From the NCBI GenBank assembly GCA_964035575.1, contig OZ037904.1, forward strand, positions 1,178,001-1,242,000: 64,000 nt of DNA, in the 5' to 3' direction. Below, piece by piece: positions 1 to 11,130 of this stretch (within the stretch, counting starts at the first letter, position 1; the number at the start of each line of letters is the position of its first letter). Source of the stretch: Rhynchopus sp. YZ270_cl-10 (taxonomy: Eukaryota; Euglenozoa; Diplonemea; Diplonemida; Diplonemidae). The notes beneath the pieces were generated by a model. The model saw only the letters and a list, made by a program, of their open reading frames with translations. It did no database searches and was not told the origin of the DNA. A program made the translations under genes and the position numbers.

Positions 1-32
1 CGAGAGTCCCTTTCCCTGGGAGACAATAGCCA
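1..32 (+). repeat. Left arm of a 32-bp long-distance inverted repeat
   Basis: The first 32 bases of the window are the reverse complement of 21615-21646 with one mismatch. The arm begins CGAGAGTCCC and ends CAATAGCCA. Homology may continue to the left, outside the window. Whether the two arms are termini of one mobile element or two copies of a dispersed repeat cannot be decided here. Confidence 0.75.
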
Positions 33-1648
33 GAAATCTGAGAAAAAAAAAAAAAAAAAATGGCCAGATTTCCAGATCTGGCCAGATCAGTGGTCGCGCT
101 AATTATGGGGAAAAATGGGGAAAAAATGGATTTCGGGTACGGAAAAACGTTCCTTGAAAAGGTTAGCTGGGGAGGCCCGGAAACCCCGTTTTGTGGCATT
201 TCCGGGCCAATCCCGGCTTGTGGTGGGGTATATACGGAAAAATGGACAAAATTTTAGTGACTTAAATTTTCGCAAAATATGAACCCATACTCGTAAACAA
301 GGGTCATTTTCAGGAAAATTCGGAAAATTCCGAGATTTGGAAGCAATTTTTCTCCTGAAAATCAGTGGGTTTTCAGCCCCAAAACATACCGCGATTGGAA
401 TTTCCGGAATCCGTCCGCGCTGTGGTGGGGTCACTTTGCCGAAATGGCCAATTTTTTGGTTTTGGTCAAAATCCATGTGGGTAAAGAGGGCCAATGTAAA
501 TCCCACAGCCAGATTTTCTCTCCCTGATCCTGAACGTCTTGCAACATGAAAATGCGCGAAAACACCGGCATTTGCATTTCCGGAATTCGTCCGTTCTGTG
601 GTGGGGTCAATTTGCCGAAATGGACAAGTTCTTGGTTTTGGTCAAAACCCGTCAGTGTAAGGTAAAGGGGGTAAAGTGTTTGCCTGTAGAAACTGGAAGG
701 GAACAGGCAGCGCCGCAGGCGCACGGTAACCAACTTTTTTTTTTTTCCCTTTTCTTTTTTCTCCTCTTTCTTTTGACTTTCCGAGCCAATTGCGTTCCAC
801 GGCGGGGTCACATGTACATGCAAGTCCACTATGTGGTGGTCTTACTCAACAATATTAGAACTTCTGGTTTCTTAATGAAATCCCCGTACTGCAAAAAAAA
901 AACGTTCCTACCAAAACCCCCAAAAATCCCGGGATGAGGGATGGACTTTAGCGCGAGCTCTGGGCCAGATCTGGGGTTTTTTTTTTTTTTTTGAAAAAAA
1001 AAATTTCCCAGATTCCCAGATCTGGCCAGATCTGGCCAGATCTGGAAACAAGATCTCCACATCTGGAAAACGAGCCAGATCTGGGAAATTGGCCCCCAAA
1101 TCTGGCCAGATCTGGCAGCATCCGTGTTAGGAGGTACCCTAACTGTTCGGTCCAATTCGGTGTAATTCGGTCCATTTCGTTTTTTTTTTTTTTTCGCAAA
1201 GGGAAATTTCCCCTTGTACCAGAAAAACCGAAAAAAACGAAATGAAAACCGAAAAAAACCGAAATGTTAGGGTACCTTTTTTGGTCGATTTCGTTTTTTT
1301 TCCAAAGGGGGGACCCTTTGGTCGCCGAAATTCCCCAGCCAAATTTGGTCGCAAAATCGGCCGATTTTTCAAAAATCTCAAAAAAAAAAAAAAATTTTTT
1401 TTTTTTCACAAGTGTTTTTGAGGCCTGCTCACTACACCCTAGGTCCCTTCTGGGACCAAAAAGTCGTTAACAGCTATGAACCAAAGAGGTTCTCAGTGTC
1501 GTCGGCCAAGCCCCTTCACCAAAAAAGACTACAACAAGAAAACAAACACACAGAAAAAAAAGTAAAAGAATGCCCTTCCTCAGTCCGGAAGTATCACCTC
1601 AACCGGTCACACCTGCCGTAAAATAGAGAGAGGTTACAGAATACAGAT

Positions 1649-1681
<33 letters not shown>

Positions 1682-1682
1682 G

Positions 1683-1725
<43 letters not shown>
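33..1725. repeat. AT-rich repeat mosaic with CCAGATCTGG palindromes and A/T tracts
   Basis: No convincing gene is present. The palindromic decamer CCAGATCTGG and fragments of it recur at 61-92 and 1005-1115. A dispersed repeat with the phrase GTGGTGGGGTCA followed by GCCGAAATGG occurs near 421-470 and 599-650, and a diverged version near 205-300. Two long A-tracts lie at 1650-1725. Open frames here are short and low-complexity. Confidence 0.5.
690..815 (-). repeat. Dispersed repeat Q, copy 1 (GCGCC-TGC-GGCGC hairpin)
   Basis: This stretch is the reverse complement of a roughly 120-bp unit also found at 12090-12215, 12655-12770 and 13405-13512. The unit starts with ACATGTGACCCCACCG, contains a purine-rich AAAGAAA tract, and ends with ACCGTGCGCCTGCGGCGC. 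The last segment can form a 5-bp GC hairpin with a TGC loop. No reading frame is shared between copies. I read it as a short non-coding mobile repeat. Confidence 0.6.
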
Positions 1726-1728
<3 letters not shown>

Positions 1729-3026
1729 AAAAAAAGCATGAATTGGGCTGTTTTGAGCATCTAGAGTTTATTCCCCAGCCATTTTCTGTACCACCAGTGC
1801 ATGCTTGTATGGGCCAGCGCCTTGTCGAAAAATCGAAAAATCTCAAAAAAAAAAAATTTTTTTTCGGGAAAATTTCAACCACTGAGGTGGGTCTTTGGGC
1901 ACCAAAAAATGCAAAAAAATGCAAAAATCGGGTGTTTTGACCATCTGTGGTTACACAAAACACACTTCTGTGTACAAGCCTACACCAATACAGTGGTAAT
2001 ACAAGGCGATTTTTGACCAAAAAAAAATTTTTTTTTTCGCCCAAAATCGGGCGTGGTACGTCATAAAATGGCCCAAAAAATCCAAGGAAAACCTTCGATT
2101 GGGCAAATTATGAAAAAAATTTTCAAGTCAAATTTTCAACCAAAATACGGTCATTTTGTTCACACAGTGATTCTACGTCATGCTAGCTTCCTGTGCAGAA
2201 CTCCAGCAATTCACCAATGCCGGCATCTATCTTTCCATTATCGCCATTGCACTTCGGTCATTTTGTGCATACCCTGTGACTGTGGTGGCTAGAGAACACG
2301 CACATGCAGACCCGTTCCTTGCAATTTCCAGTGTTGTGTTTATCAATGCATGCATCCAGAGGACCTCTGGTTTACGAAATCGTAGGCACTCCTGTGCAAA
2401 AATGAAGTCGGTTTTTGACCCAAAATCGGGGTGGGTGGGCCATAATTTGCTCCAAATTTGGCCGAAAATTGGGATTTTTCTGAAAATTTTCATTGTGCCC
2501 AGCAAAAATCCTTGATTTTTTGAAGAATTTTCCAAAAAATATGCTATACCCCCTATGACTGGACCCAACTCCCCTCACCCTTTTTTTCCCCTAAAAAAGC
2601 CCCCAAAATTCCTACCATTTTTACCATTTTTACCATTTTTGACCAATTTAGGGTACCTCCTTAAGGTAACTTACTGGGGACCCCCCCCCCAGGTTTTCGT
2701 TTTTTTTTTGACTTTTTGCGGAAGTCACGGAAAAATTTTAGAGGGGATCAACTACAAATTTCAAATTGATTTTTCTTTCTTTGGATAGATTTTGTGACAA
2801 ATCTTTCCAAAGAAGCAAAAATCAGTATATTTTGACACACCCTATCAGCCTCATCGACAGGAGGGTTTTAGTAAAAATACAGAAAAAAAATTTTGGGGGG
2901 GTCTACTATTTAGGGGGGGTCTACTATTCAACTTGGAAAAAAAATTTTTTTTTTCTGAGACCCCCGATTTATACCTGTCGGTTCGCCTAATAGTGGACCC
3001 GGGGTCTACTATTCGGCCCCCCCCAG
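1726..3026. other. AT-rich sequence, no gene seen
   Basis: This stretch holds A/T tracts, GGGGTCTACTATT phrases repeated at about 2898-2932 and 3001-3012, and short open frames without recognisable domains. I see nothing that supports a gene. Confidence 0.4.
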
Positions 3027-3070
3027 TAAGTGACTTAAGTTTTTTTTTAAAAAAAAACTTAAGTCACTTA
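3027..3070. repeat. Perfect 44-bp palindrome
   Basis: Two 22-bp arms meet with no spacer at 3048/3049. The centre is nine T followed by nine A, flanked by AAGTGACTTAAG and its complement. It can extrude as a cruciform or form a hairpin in RNA. Confidence 0.85.
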
Positions 3071-3949
3071 AGTTACACAGCCATGAGGTACCCCAAAAAA
3101 TCAATTAACCCTATACCTCCCAAGCCATTTTTTCAAGCCACTTTTGAGTTTTGGTTTTTGGGGCTCTCCAACCGGTAAGGGGACCCCAGATGCAAATTTT
3201 TGATCGTACCTGGCCGCAATTGAAAGATTTTGAACACGGCTTTCAATTCCATTTTTTTAAGTTTTTTTTCGAAAAAAAATGTTATCCCTAAAATGAGGTG
3301 AGCATAAAATCCACTTTTTGGTTTTTGGCTAATTCGGCCGGCCGAGGAAAAACCCGTAAATTATTGCTGTCCGAAAATGGCGTTATTTGAAAGATTGATC
3401 ACAAAATCTTTTCAAAGAAAAAAAAATCGAGCAAAAAGTCCTAGTAGAACTCAACTTATATGAGTGCAGCTCTGTTAGCAGCCATGTCTAAAACGGGTTT
3501 CCTTAACGATTTACACTGAAACATGGCTAAAAACGAAATAATGAACACCTCGTCGTCTTTTGTTTAGTTGGTACGCTACCCACGTCAAATACGCTTATTC
3601 TTCTTCTTATTCCACCCAAAAAGTGTGTCAAAAGAAGAAAAACCGTTTGCCTGAAGTACAGAAATGAGGTGAGTGCACAAGGGGGGAAAGGGGAGACGAA
3701 ACGAAATACTCTGTAGTCTTCATCATTTCCGTTCACAAAAAATTGTTATATAATAAAAAATGGGCGATTTTTTACAATTTGGGCATCTCCTGAGGTCGAA
3801 AGCCCCCAGAATGGGTCGAAAATCCATGAAAAAAGCACCCCGAAATACGAAAAAACAGTGAACATTCGGCTTACTGTGTGCTCTGCCTAGGTCGTGTGTG
3901 TGGGGTGTTTTTGTGGTTTTGGTGGCAACTCGCCCCAGCATCCAAATGG
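3071..3949. other. No gene seen
   Basis: AT-rich sequence with only short open frames of biased composition. No repeat unit or domain is recognised. Confidence 0.4.
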
Positions 3950-4860
3950 CAAACAGATGCACAAAGGTTTTCGATTTTTGCTTATTTTAAAAGATTTGAG
4001 TCAAATAGTTTCCCTATAAACCAAAGGATTTTTACGAAAACAAGCAGAACCATTATCAAATCATGATGACCCTTAGCCATAACCATGTCCTTCGGGTCGA
4101 AGGGGTGCCTCTTGGGTGGGTAGCGGTCCACAGATCCAAAGTGCAATCAGATGCGTAAAAGTTTTCGATTCTTGTTTCTTTTGAAAGATTCGTGTCAAAA
4201 TCTTTGAAATATATAAAAATATTTTAACGAAAACGAGTAGAACCTCATACAGAGCATGGGGTGCCGTTGAGGAACCAGAATAGGGGGTGCCCGTCCAAAG
4301 GGCCGTGAAAAGTGGTACTACTTCCCCCAGCATCGAAAGTAATATCAGATGCATAAAAGTTTTCGATTTTTGCTTCTTTTGAAAGATCGGTGCAAATTCT
4401 TTCCACATAAAAAAAGTGTTTTTACGAAAATGAGTAGAACCTATGTCAGAGCACGTTGTATTACAGATTTTAGAATATGGGGGGGTCACAGGGGTGCTCA
4501 CACCCCCACCCCGCCTCCCCCCAGCATCGAAAGTAATATCCGATGCATAAAAGTTTTCGATTCTTGCTTCTTTTGAAAGATCGGCGAAAAATCTTTCGAA
4601 ATATATAAAAAATTGTGTTCACGAAAATGGGTAGAAGCCGACTAAGGGCTTGACGGCATTGGGTATCGTGAAAGGTACATATTAGGGGTGTGGGTGAAAA
4701 ATCGTCACTTTTGGTGAAAGTAGCACCCCAGCCCCCAGCACCGAAAGTAATACCAGATGCATAAAAGTTTTCGACTCTTGCTTCTTTTGAAAGATCGGTG
4801 CAAATTCTTTCCACATAAAAAAAATGTTTTTACAAAAATGAGTTGAACCTGTCTAACAGC
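3950..4860. repeat. Satellite of about 196 bp, five diverged copies
   Basis: The phrase ATGCATAAAAGTTTTCGATT followed by TTGCTTCTTTTGAAAGAT recurs at about 3956, 4151, 4349, 4545 and 4758, spaced 195, 198, 196 and 213 bp. Each copy ends with a version of TTTTACGAAAATGAGTAGAACC. Copies differ at many positions, so the array is old. A single related phrase lies near 10367. Confidence 0.8.
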
Positions 4861-6803
4861 ATGGCGTCATTTCGAAAGCCATTAAAGTGGCTCTTGGGGC
4901 GTATAGGGTTAAAGCAAGAATTTTACAGTTTTGAATAGTTGTTCTTTATTTAGAAAAGTACCCAGTTTGGACAAAAATTTGGGATTGAGTGTTACTATCG
5001 ATTCACATAAATTCACGCAGCTGTGAATTTATATGAATCTACAGCAAATGTTTTGTGAAGCCGTTCGTGAATTTATGTGAATTGACAGTGAATGTTTTAG
5101 TGAATTTTCCCGGGAAAAAAAGACCCCAAATCACCCGCAATGCACACTTACCTTTTTTGCTCTTTGGCGGGTTCCTTGCGCATATGATGTGTCTTTGTCG
5201 TTGGACGGTACAAATCGCAGTGAACTGCTTTGTTTTTGACGTGCATCACAAAGACACTTCCTTCAGCGCAACCAAGGCTCCCGCTGCAACGATGTTCGGT
5301 GTCTTTATATCTTCTGTCTGTAACAGAGTGAAGTGGCTTGTGGCGTTGCTTTGCTCACTCACTTGCCCTCACTTGTCTCGCTTTTAGCAACTGTTTACGC
5401 CAGAAAGAGGGAACCTCTTTCGAGACAACCTGTGTGTGTTCTCCAGAAGTGTCCTCGTCACCAAAGTGTCGAGACCAGGCATTAAATTGTCTGGGGTGTC
5501 CGTGAGTAAAACCACGATGGACACAAATATCTTTGTTTGTCATCTCTGTTTGTCTAAGGGTGTGCAACTTCCCTGCTGCCGAAATGCATTGTCACAGCCC
5601 CGCTGTTGGGATGTATTGTCTCAAGAAAGTGTGTATGTTGTGCTTGTCCCGTCGGTGGGAGTCAATGCGTTCGGTGGCTTCTTTGAATTTTTGAATGCGG
5701 AAGTCTCGATTATTTGCCCCATACACTAACCCCAACTCATCCTTGCTCTTCTGAACTGTATTTTAGAGGAACTCTTCACAACTTCAACCAACCTCCCCCA
5801 AATGACCAAATGAGCTCCTTGAGAGATAACCACGGCGCTTTCACTTGGAGCTTTTTGCCCCACCCTTTTTTCTTGCGCGTTGTATTTTAAGTTGTTGCCA
5901 ATGATATGGCCCGTGCTTTACCACCAGGTCTGTCCATGGTGTGCACTGGTGCAGGGAAACTATGCCTATGCATACAGAACAGTTTGTTCCAGGAAAGAAA
6001 AGAAAAGAAAGGAACTAGAAATAGACAACAGATCGTTTCGAGGACAGATTTCTGCTGCTCTCAAACAAAAGAAAGCGGGGCAAAATATGCTATTTGGTTA
6101 GTATTTTGTGTGTTTTGTGTGTGGGCTGGCCAGCCTCTTGATCTCATGTCTTCGAGTTATATCACCCCCTTCCCCTTCATGAATGCTATTTGAACATTGG
6201 TGTGTTTTATTTTTTTGAATACTTACTGCAACTTGGTGGTCCATAGCTTGTACGCACACTTGCTTTTAGTGGACGGAGTGAAACATTTTGTTGAACACAG
6301 AAACATTTGATATCTTAGCTTTTAATTCTACGTTTCTCATATCTTGCATTGAACAAGAACCCTTGGTTCAGAACGCATTTGTCTACTGTTCTTTATTCGG
6401 TTTGTCAACACCGTCTTCCCTTTCCTTTGTTTGTTGTACGATGAGCATTTTTGCTCTTCACATTTGGTTGTGATTTTTCCAACACCCTCGCATCAGTTGC
6501 AGTATTGATTGTTGTCTACTTAACAAGTGACAAGTCAACGCATTTTTGTCATTCGTTCAATGGTGACAACTCCAACTCAGGTGGACAGTAGAAGCAAATA
6601 AAAGTAAAAAACCCAGATATCCCATTTTACTTACGGACCGTCACAGACACCGGTAGCTTCATGCTGCCCACAGTCAGATGCGGCAGCTCGAGCCCTTTGT
6701 TTGGCTGTCCTCAAGGTAAACTGCCATGGTACCTGGTCGGTCGCACTGTGCTTCGCAGTTGAACAGGTTTTCCACCGAATTCATCATAACACCTCTCTTT
6801 ACG
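4861..6803. other. Intergenic region upstream of the glycoprotein gene
   Basis: About 1.9 kb without a supported gene. Inverted repeats of ATTCACATAAATTCAC occur at 5001-5016, 5023-5038 (one mismatch) and 5067-5082. The 60-110 codon open frames at 5055, 5436 and 5906 lack recognisable domains and I do not call them. Promoter and 5' untranslated sequence of the gene at 6804 should lie at the right end. Confidence 0.4.
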
Positions 6804-7826
6804 ATGTGCAGAGCACTCCTTATTTCACTTTGTGTTGCTGTGGCAACTGCGACGGAGATTGTGACCACGCCGAAAGTTTCCATCACGAATGACAACACGA
6901 CGTATGAGTGCCCCGCTGGATCGACCCTGCCTGACCACACGCTGCTGTGGAAGGTTGTGTACCATGTGGCGAGTGAGTGCGACCAGATGCTTGACACTGT
7001 TGTCATGATGCAGAGCGAGAACATGACGCACGCTATGAACGCGTCAGAGACCGCAGAGGACTTCACCTTCGTTGTTGGGCGGAACCTAAGCAAAGCGAAC
7101 GCGACTGTGGTGAGTGTGCAGGCCACCGACTGCGCTGTGACTGTGCACATGACTCTGTACTACGACGCGATCGACACCACTGAGCTGCACAGCGTTGAAG
7201 GTGCGCCCACTGTTATCAACGGCCTCACGGACTTGAGCCTCATGATGGATAACGTTTACGCCACGAGTGCCGTGCTCACTCTTACCTCGGACTGTGTCAG
7301 CGGTGTTGCGGGTTTCTTGGTTGTCGGGGGCGAGCCCATGTTCTTTGCGAACCTGTCCACAGAGATGCCGACGTACACCCTGGATGTGGACGTGTTGGTG
7401 GAGGACCAGCTCGTGGCGGGAGTGATGCTCGTAGCGAACGACTCATGCGACGGTGGAGAGGTCGAGATGCAGCTAACTGGCCACTACTACAACTTCAGCA
7501 GCGAGATCACAGTCGCACCGCCGACGGCTGAGCCCACAGCCCAGCCCACTGCACACCCGACTGCCCACCCCACAGCACAACCCACGGCCGAGCCCACAGC
7601 GCAGCCGTCTACGCCCACGACCCCTGTCCCAGAAACCATGTCGCCTGAGGATGGTTCGGGTTCGGGTTCATCTGGCCTCGCAAAGGGTGTGGTTGCGGCG
7701 ATTGTGGTGGTGTCTATTGTCGCAGTGGCAGGTGCAGCAGGAGTCTACTTCTACTGCAAGAAGGTGAGCGAGAGGAACGCTTACAGCATGCAAGAGCAGA
7801 CGGGACTTATTCACAGCAGAGATTAA
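6804..7826 (+). CDS. Single-pass (type I) membrane glycoprotein with Pro-Thr-Ala stalk
   Basis: The 340-residue product is not assigned to a family. The open frame continues upstream to 6726, but the Met at 6804 is chosen because it starts a classic signal peptide (MCRALLISLCVAVATA). A luminal or extracellular domain of about 220 residues follows, with roughly eight N-glycosylation sequons (NTT, NMT, NAS, NLS, NAT, NLS, NDS, NFS) and several cysteines. Residues ~238-270 are a PTAEPTAQPTAHPTA stalk, then a Gly/Ser linker. A hydrophobic helix at ~295-317 (GVVAAIVVVSIVAVAG) is followed by CKK and a 20-residue cytoplasmic tail. The layout suggests a cell-surface protein. GC content is clearly higher than in the flanks, which supports coding. 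No intron is needed. The function is unknown. The alternative is an N-terminally extended protein starting at 6726, which would bury the signal peptide. Confidence 0.8.
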   Translation: MCRALLISLCVAVATATEIVTTPKVSITNDNTTYECPAGSTLPDHTLLWKVVYHVASECDQMLDTVVMMQSENMTHAMNASETAEDFTFVVGRNLSKANATVVSVQATDCAVTVHMTLYYDAIDTTELHSVEGAPTVINGLTDLSLMMDNVYATSAVLTLTSDCVSGVAGFLVVGGEPMFFANLSTEMPTYTLDVDVLVEDQLVAGVMLVANDSCDGGEVEMQLTGHYYNFSSEITVAPPTAEPTAQPTAHPTAHPTAQPTAEPTAQPSTPTTPVPETMSPEDGSGSGSSGLAKGVVAAIVVVSIVAVAGAAGVYFYCKKVSERNAYSMQEQTGLIHSRD

Positions 7827-8847
7827 GTAAAAGAGACTCGAGAGGGGGAAAAAAACGTACTCAAACACACACACATGCGTGAGTTCTATCACGAAAGGGC
7901 AAACAAACGCCCCCGGAGTTCATCTGAGCTCCTCCAGTGTCGTCCGCTCGTCAGTATTATTCATACTAGTGCATTTGCACAACACTCCCCCCCCTTTTTT
8001 CTCCCTAAGTAGGTTTTGATAAAGGTACTATTCTCTATGTGACTACCAAGTCGTCGATATTCGCTCAATTCAATTCAAGTTTTCCCCAGAGCTCCCAGTC
8101 AAGAGCACTCAATCAACCAAAGGTAGTTCGTGTACGTTGAACTGAAGAACAGTACCCTTTCCATCCTTTTAATTTCCCTTATTTTCAGGATGCATCGCAC
8201 ATCTACTGCGGGCACATCCACGTTTGTTTTTTTTACACCGATTTTAGAAATTTTGTGTTTTTTTGGCAGTAAATCAACTTCCACTCCACTAATCTAATCG
8301 AGTAAAAATATGGTGGACTCAGCGGAGGTCAGTCCCGGCGGGGAAAATGCAGAAATCAGCACAATAGTGCCTTTGTGAGATGCTTAAATGCAAAAATGGA
8401 CCCCATTTTTGGGTGCATTTTTTAGGGGTCCCACGGAGGACGTGATTTTGATGTGAAAATTTTTGTCAAAAAAAAATGTGAAAAATTACTATGTCGAGCT
8501 TTTGTGTGAAATAAAGCCAATGCAGAAATTTTTGAGTGTTTTTGACCATCTGTGGGTAGCGCATATTTTTTCTAGCAAAAGTGGATTTTTTGGGAATTTT
8601 TTGGGAATTTTGTACTTTTGTCGGAAATGGAAAAATAATACGACAGTGAAGTTATGGGTGGAGGATTTTTTCCGGGTTTTGTATTTGAACGATCTGGTGC
8701 AAATGAAGTGTATGCCTGAAATTTTGACGACTTTCGAGACAATTTTTCGAACTCAGAAAAAAATTGTCGGCGGGGGGATTTTGGGGATTTTTGACCGAGA
8801 TCTGACTTTTTTGTAAGGTGGACTTGAAGAAAACCTTGAAAAATTTT
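7827..8847. other. No gene seen
   Basis: This AT-rich stretch holds the 3' flank of the glycoprotein gene, then low-complexity sequence. The 117-codon open frame at 8463-8816 is F/K/N-rich with no recognisable domain and is not called. Confidence 0.4.
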
Positions 8848-9121
8848 CCGCTCGCTTCGCTCGCGGATCTAATTTTTTACTACTACTTGGTATTGCGTAA
8901 TTGTTTTTGTATTGTGTTCGCTCGCGAACACAATACAAAAACAATTACACAATATTCCCGCGCGCGAAGCGCGCGGGAAAAAATTTTTGCGGGTAGTTTT
9001 TCGGAGAGAGGAAAAAGTAAATTCCCGCGCGCGAAGCGCGCGGGGAAACAATTTTTACGGGTAGTTTTTCCGCGAGCGAAGCGAGCGGAAAAAGTATATT
9101 CCCGCGCGCGAAGCGAGCGGG
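8848..9121. repeat. Cluster of GC-rich hairpin repeats with GCGAAGC core
   Basis: Hairpin units lie at 8848-8866, 8957-8977, 9024-9044, 9070-9088 and 9101-9121. The best form is CCCGCGCGC-GAA-GCGCGCGGG, a 9-bp stem closed by a GAA loop. Weaker units read CCGCGAGCGAAGCGAGCGG. AT-rich spacers with ATTTTTACGGGTAGTTTTT separate them. GCGAAGC is known as an unusually stable DNA mini-hairpin. The role here is unknown. Confidence 0.75.
8897..8948. repeat. 25-bp perfect inverted repeat with 2-nt spacer
   Basis: The arms are 8897-8921 and 8924-8948, separated by TC. All 25 pairs match. The sequence sits inside the hairpin-repeat cluster and should form a cruciform or a strong RNA hairpin. Confidence 0.85.
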
Positions 9122-9138
9122 GAAAAAAATTAGGGGTA

Positions 9139-9794
9139 CAGTCCAACCTCTATTTTATAGATTTCTAATTTATAGAATGGCCAAAAATGGCCGAAAATTA
9201 ATTAATTAATCTATAAATTACAAATCTATAAATTGCGATTCTATAAATTATAGATGGGTGACCTAGCCCCTACCGTTCCCCTACCGTTGCCCCCTTGTAT
9301 ACCCACCCCTGCTACCCGCCACCACTCATAATCTCTACAGTTTACCCACTTTCACTTTCACTTTCACTCATAAAATGTCCCTGTCCACTCTGTTCATTGA
9401 GAACGCGGAACAAAGCCACCCAGACTCCTTCTTCTCTCTCCAACATGCTAAGAGAGATGTTGAAGAGCGAGCAGGTTCTCGCCGGGGATGAGGAGGCCAT
9501 CCAGGCCTTTCTGAACAGAGCGCTGGTGGATGATGATGAGCAGCAGCAGCAGCAGCAGGAGGCGCAGCCTTGCGGGTTTACACACCACATCCTACAGAAA
9601 AAATACAAAATACCTTACCATACCATACCATACCATCAAAAAATTTTTCCGGCTCCGCCGGAAAATTGAAAAAAAAATAATTAATTATTTTCCCCTCTCA
9701 AAAAATTCCTAAAATAAATTATTTATTCTATAAATTATATTACTACAAATTAGGATTCTATAAATTAAAATGCTATAATTTAGAGTTAGGACTG
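9139..9794. mobile_element. Tc1/mariner/pogo-like non-autonomous DNA transposon (MITE), 656 bp
   Basis: The element begins CAGTCCAACCTCTA and ends TAGAGTTAGGACTG, and both ends are flanked by TA (9137-9138 and 9795-9796). The inverted ends continue imperfectly for about 40 bp and are rich in ATTTATAGAAT. The flanks join to a hairpin-repeat sequence (ATTAGGGGTAGTTTTT) that exists uninterrupted at 9922-9937, so the empty target is visible. TA duplication and CAGT termini are typical of the Tc1/mariner/pogo superfamily. There is no transposase. The interior holds a short non-AT patch (9375-9580) with a CAG run, perhaps a remnant of a gene. Confidence 0.75.
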
Positions 9795-9799
9795 TAGTT

Positions 9800-10230
9800 T
9801 TTCTGCGAGGGAAGCGAGCGGGGAAAATTTTTTACGAGTAGTTGTTCCGCGAGCGAAGCGCGCGGGGAAAAAATTTTTACGGGTAGTTGTTCCGCGAGCG
9901 AAGCGAGCGGGGAAAAAAAATTAGGGGTAGTTTTTCCGCGAGCGAAGCGAGCGGAAAAAGTATATTTCCCGCGCGCGAAGCGCGCGGGGAAAACCAAGTG
10001 GCCTGAAGTGTGATCTGTCCCTAGTCCCCAAGTAGAGCAAATCCCCAAAAAACCTATTAGCGAAGGACTTTTACCCCATTGACTACAGATTTCATGTTGT
10101 TTTACGGGTTTTTGGATGCACGTTTGTGAACTGGGAAGCATGCCACCAGTGATAAAATTTTACAAGGAAAAAATGGCCAAACGTAAAGAAATTTTATGGT
10201 GTACCTCCGCGAGCGAAGCGAGCGGTAAAA
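9800..10230. repeat. Second cluster of GCGAAGC hairpin repeats
   Basis: Units lie at about 9806-9822 (degenerate), 9847-9867, 9890-9911, 9935-9953, 9968-9989 and 10208-10226. They are the same family as 8848-9121 and were split from it by the MITE insertion. One copy at 9922-9937 preserves the uninterrupted MITE target. Confidence 0.7.
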
Positions 10231-10636
10231 TTTTTACGCCCATTCTTTTGAAATGTGTCAGTAGGGTAACCAGGGGGTGATAACAAATATCTACTCCACT
10301 AATCGGGTAGAGAAAAAATGTCGTGAATTCGAGAGGGTTGTCATTCGGTTCAAAACGACACAACTTATGCAGAAAAGTTTTTGATTTTGTCCCTACACAC
10401 TCCACAAAAATCCGGTGCGATCAACGAAAAATTCTTTTTCTGATTTCGTTTCTTTCTTTATCAGACTAGCTTAAACTCAGATAACAGTTCATATTTTGGG
10501 ATTGAAATCAGCGGATCGAATTGAGTTAAATGCGGGGTCGTAGGCTCAAAAATTTGCATCTGTGGTTTATCATTTGCATCTGTGGTGAACTAATCCCAGA
10601 GTATACGCCTAACGAGATCTTGGCTGATATGTGAAC
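10231..10636. other. No gene seen
   Basis: AT-rich spacer before the minisatellites. It contains one phrase related to the 196-bp satellite (near 10367) and a short duplication of CATTTGCATCTGTGGT-like sequence near 10555-10590. Confidence 0.4.
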
Positions 10637-10748
10637 CTGTACTGTACTGTACTGTACTGTACTGTACTGTACTGTACTGTACTGTACTGTACTGTACTGT
10701 ACTGTACTGTACTGTACTGTACTGTACTGTACTGTACTGTACTGTACT
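10637..10748. repeat. (CTGTA)n pentanucleotide array, about 22 copies
   Basis: Exact tandem copies of a 5-bp unit containing the palindrome GTAC. Both strands are free of stops in some frames, but the resulting translations are not proteins. Confidence 0.95.
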
Positions 10749-10758
10749 CCCAATCCCC

Positions 10759-11119
10759 TGTGTATACTGTGTATACTGTGTATACTGTGTATACTGTGTA
10801 TACTGTGTATACTGTGTATACTGTGTATACTGTGTATACTGTGTATACTGTGTATACTGTGTATACTGTGTATACTGTGTATACTGTGTATACTGTGTAT
10901 ACTGTGTATACTGTGTATACTGTGTATACTGTGTATACTGTGTATACTGTGTATACTGTGTATACTGTGTATACTGTGTATACTGTGTATACTGTGTATA
11001 CTGTGTATACTGTGTATACTGTGTATACTGTGTATACTGTGTATACTGTGTATACTGTGTATACTGTGTATACTGTGTATACTGTGTATACTGTGTATAC
11101 TGTGTATACTGTGTATACT
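10759..11119. repeat. (TGTGTATAC)n 9-bp minisatellite, about 40 copies
   Basis: Perfect 9-bp units carrying the palindrome GTATAC. The same unit forms a second array at 12796-12971. Confidence 0.95.
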
Positions 11120-11130
11120 CACAATTATCG

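Noticed and set aside
5055-5387. 110-codon open frame as a gene
   Set aside because: Composition matches the AT-rich flank, there is no domain, and an overlapping minus-strand frame is equally open.
8463-8816. 117-codon open frame as a gene
   Set aside because: It is low-complexity and Phe/Lys/Asn-rich, with no start context or homologous feature recognised.
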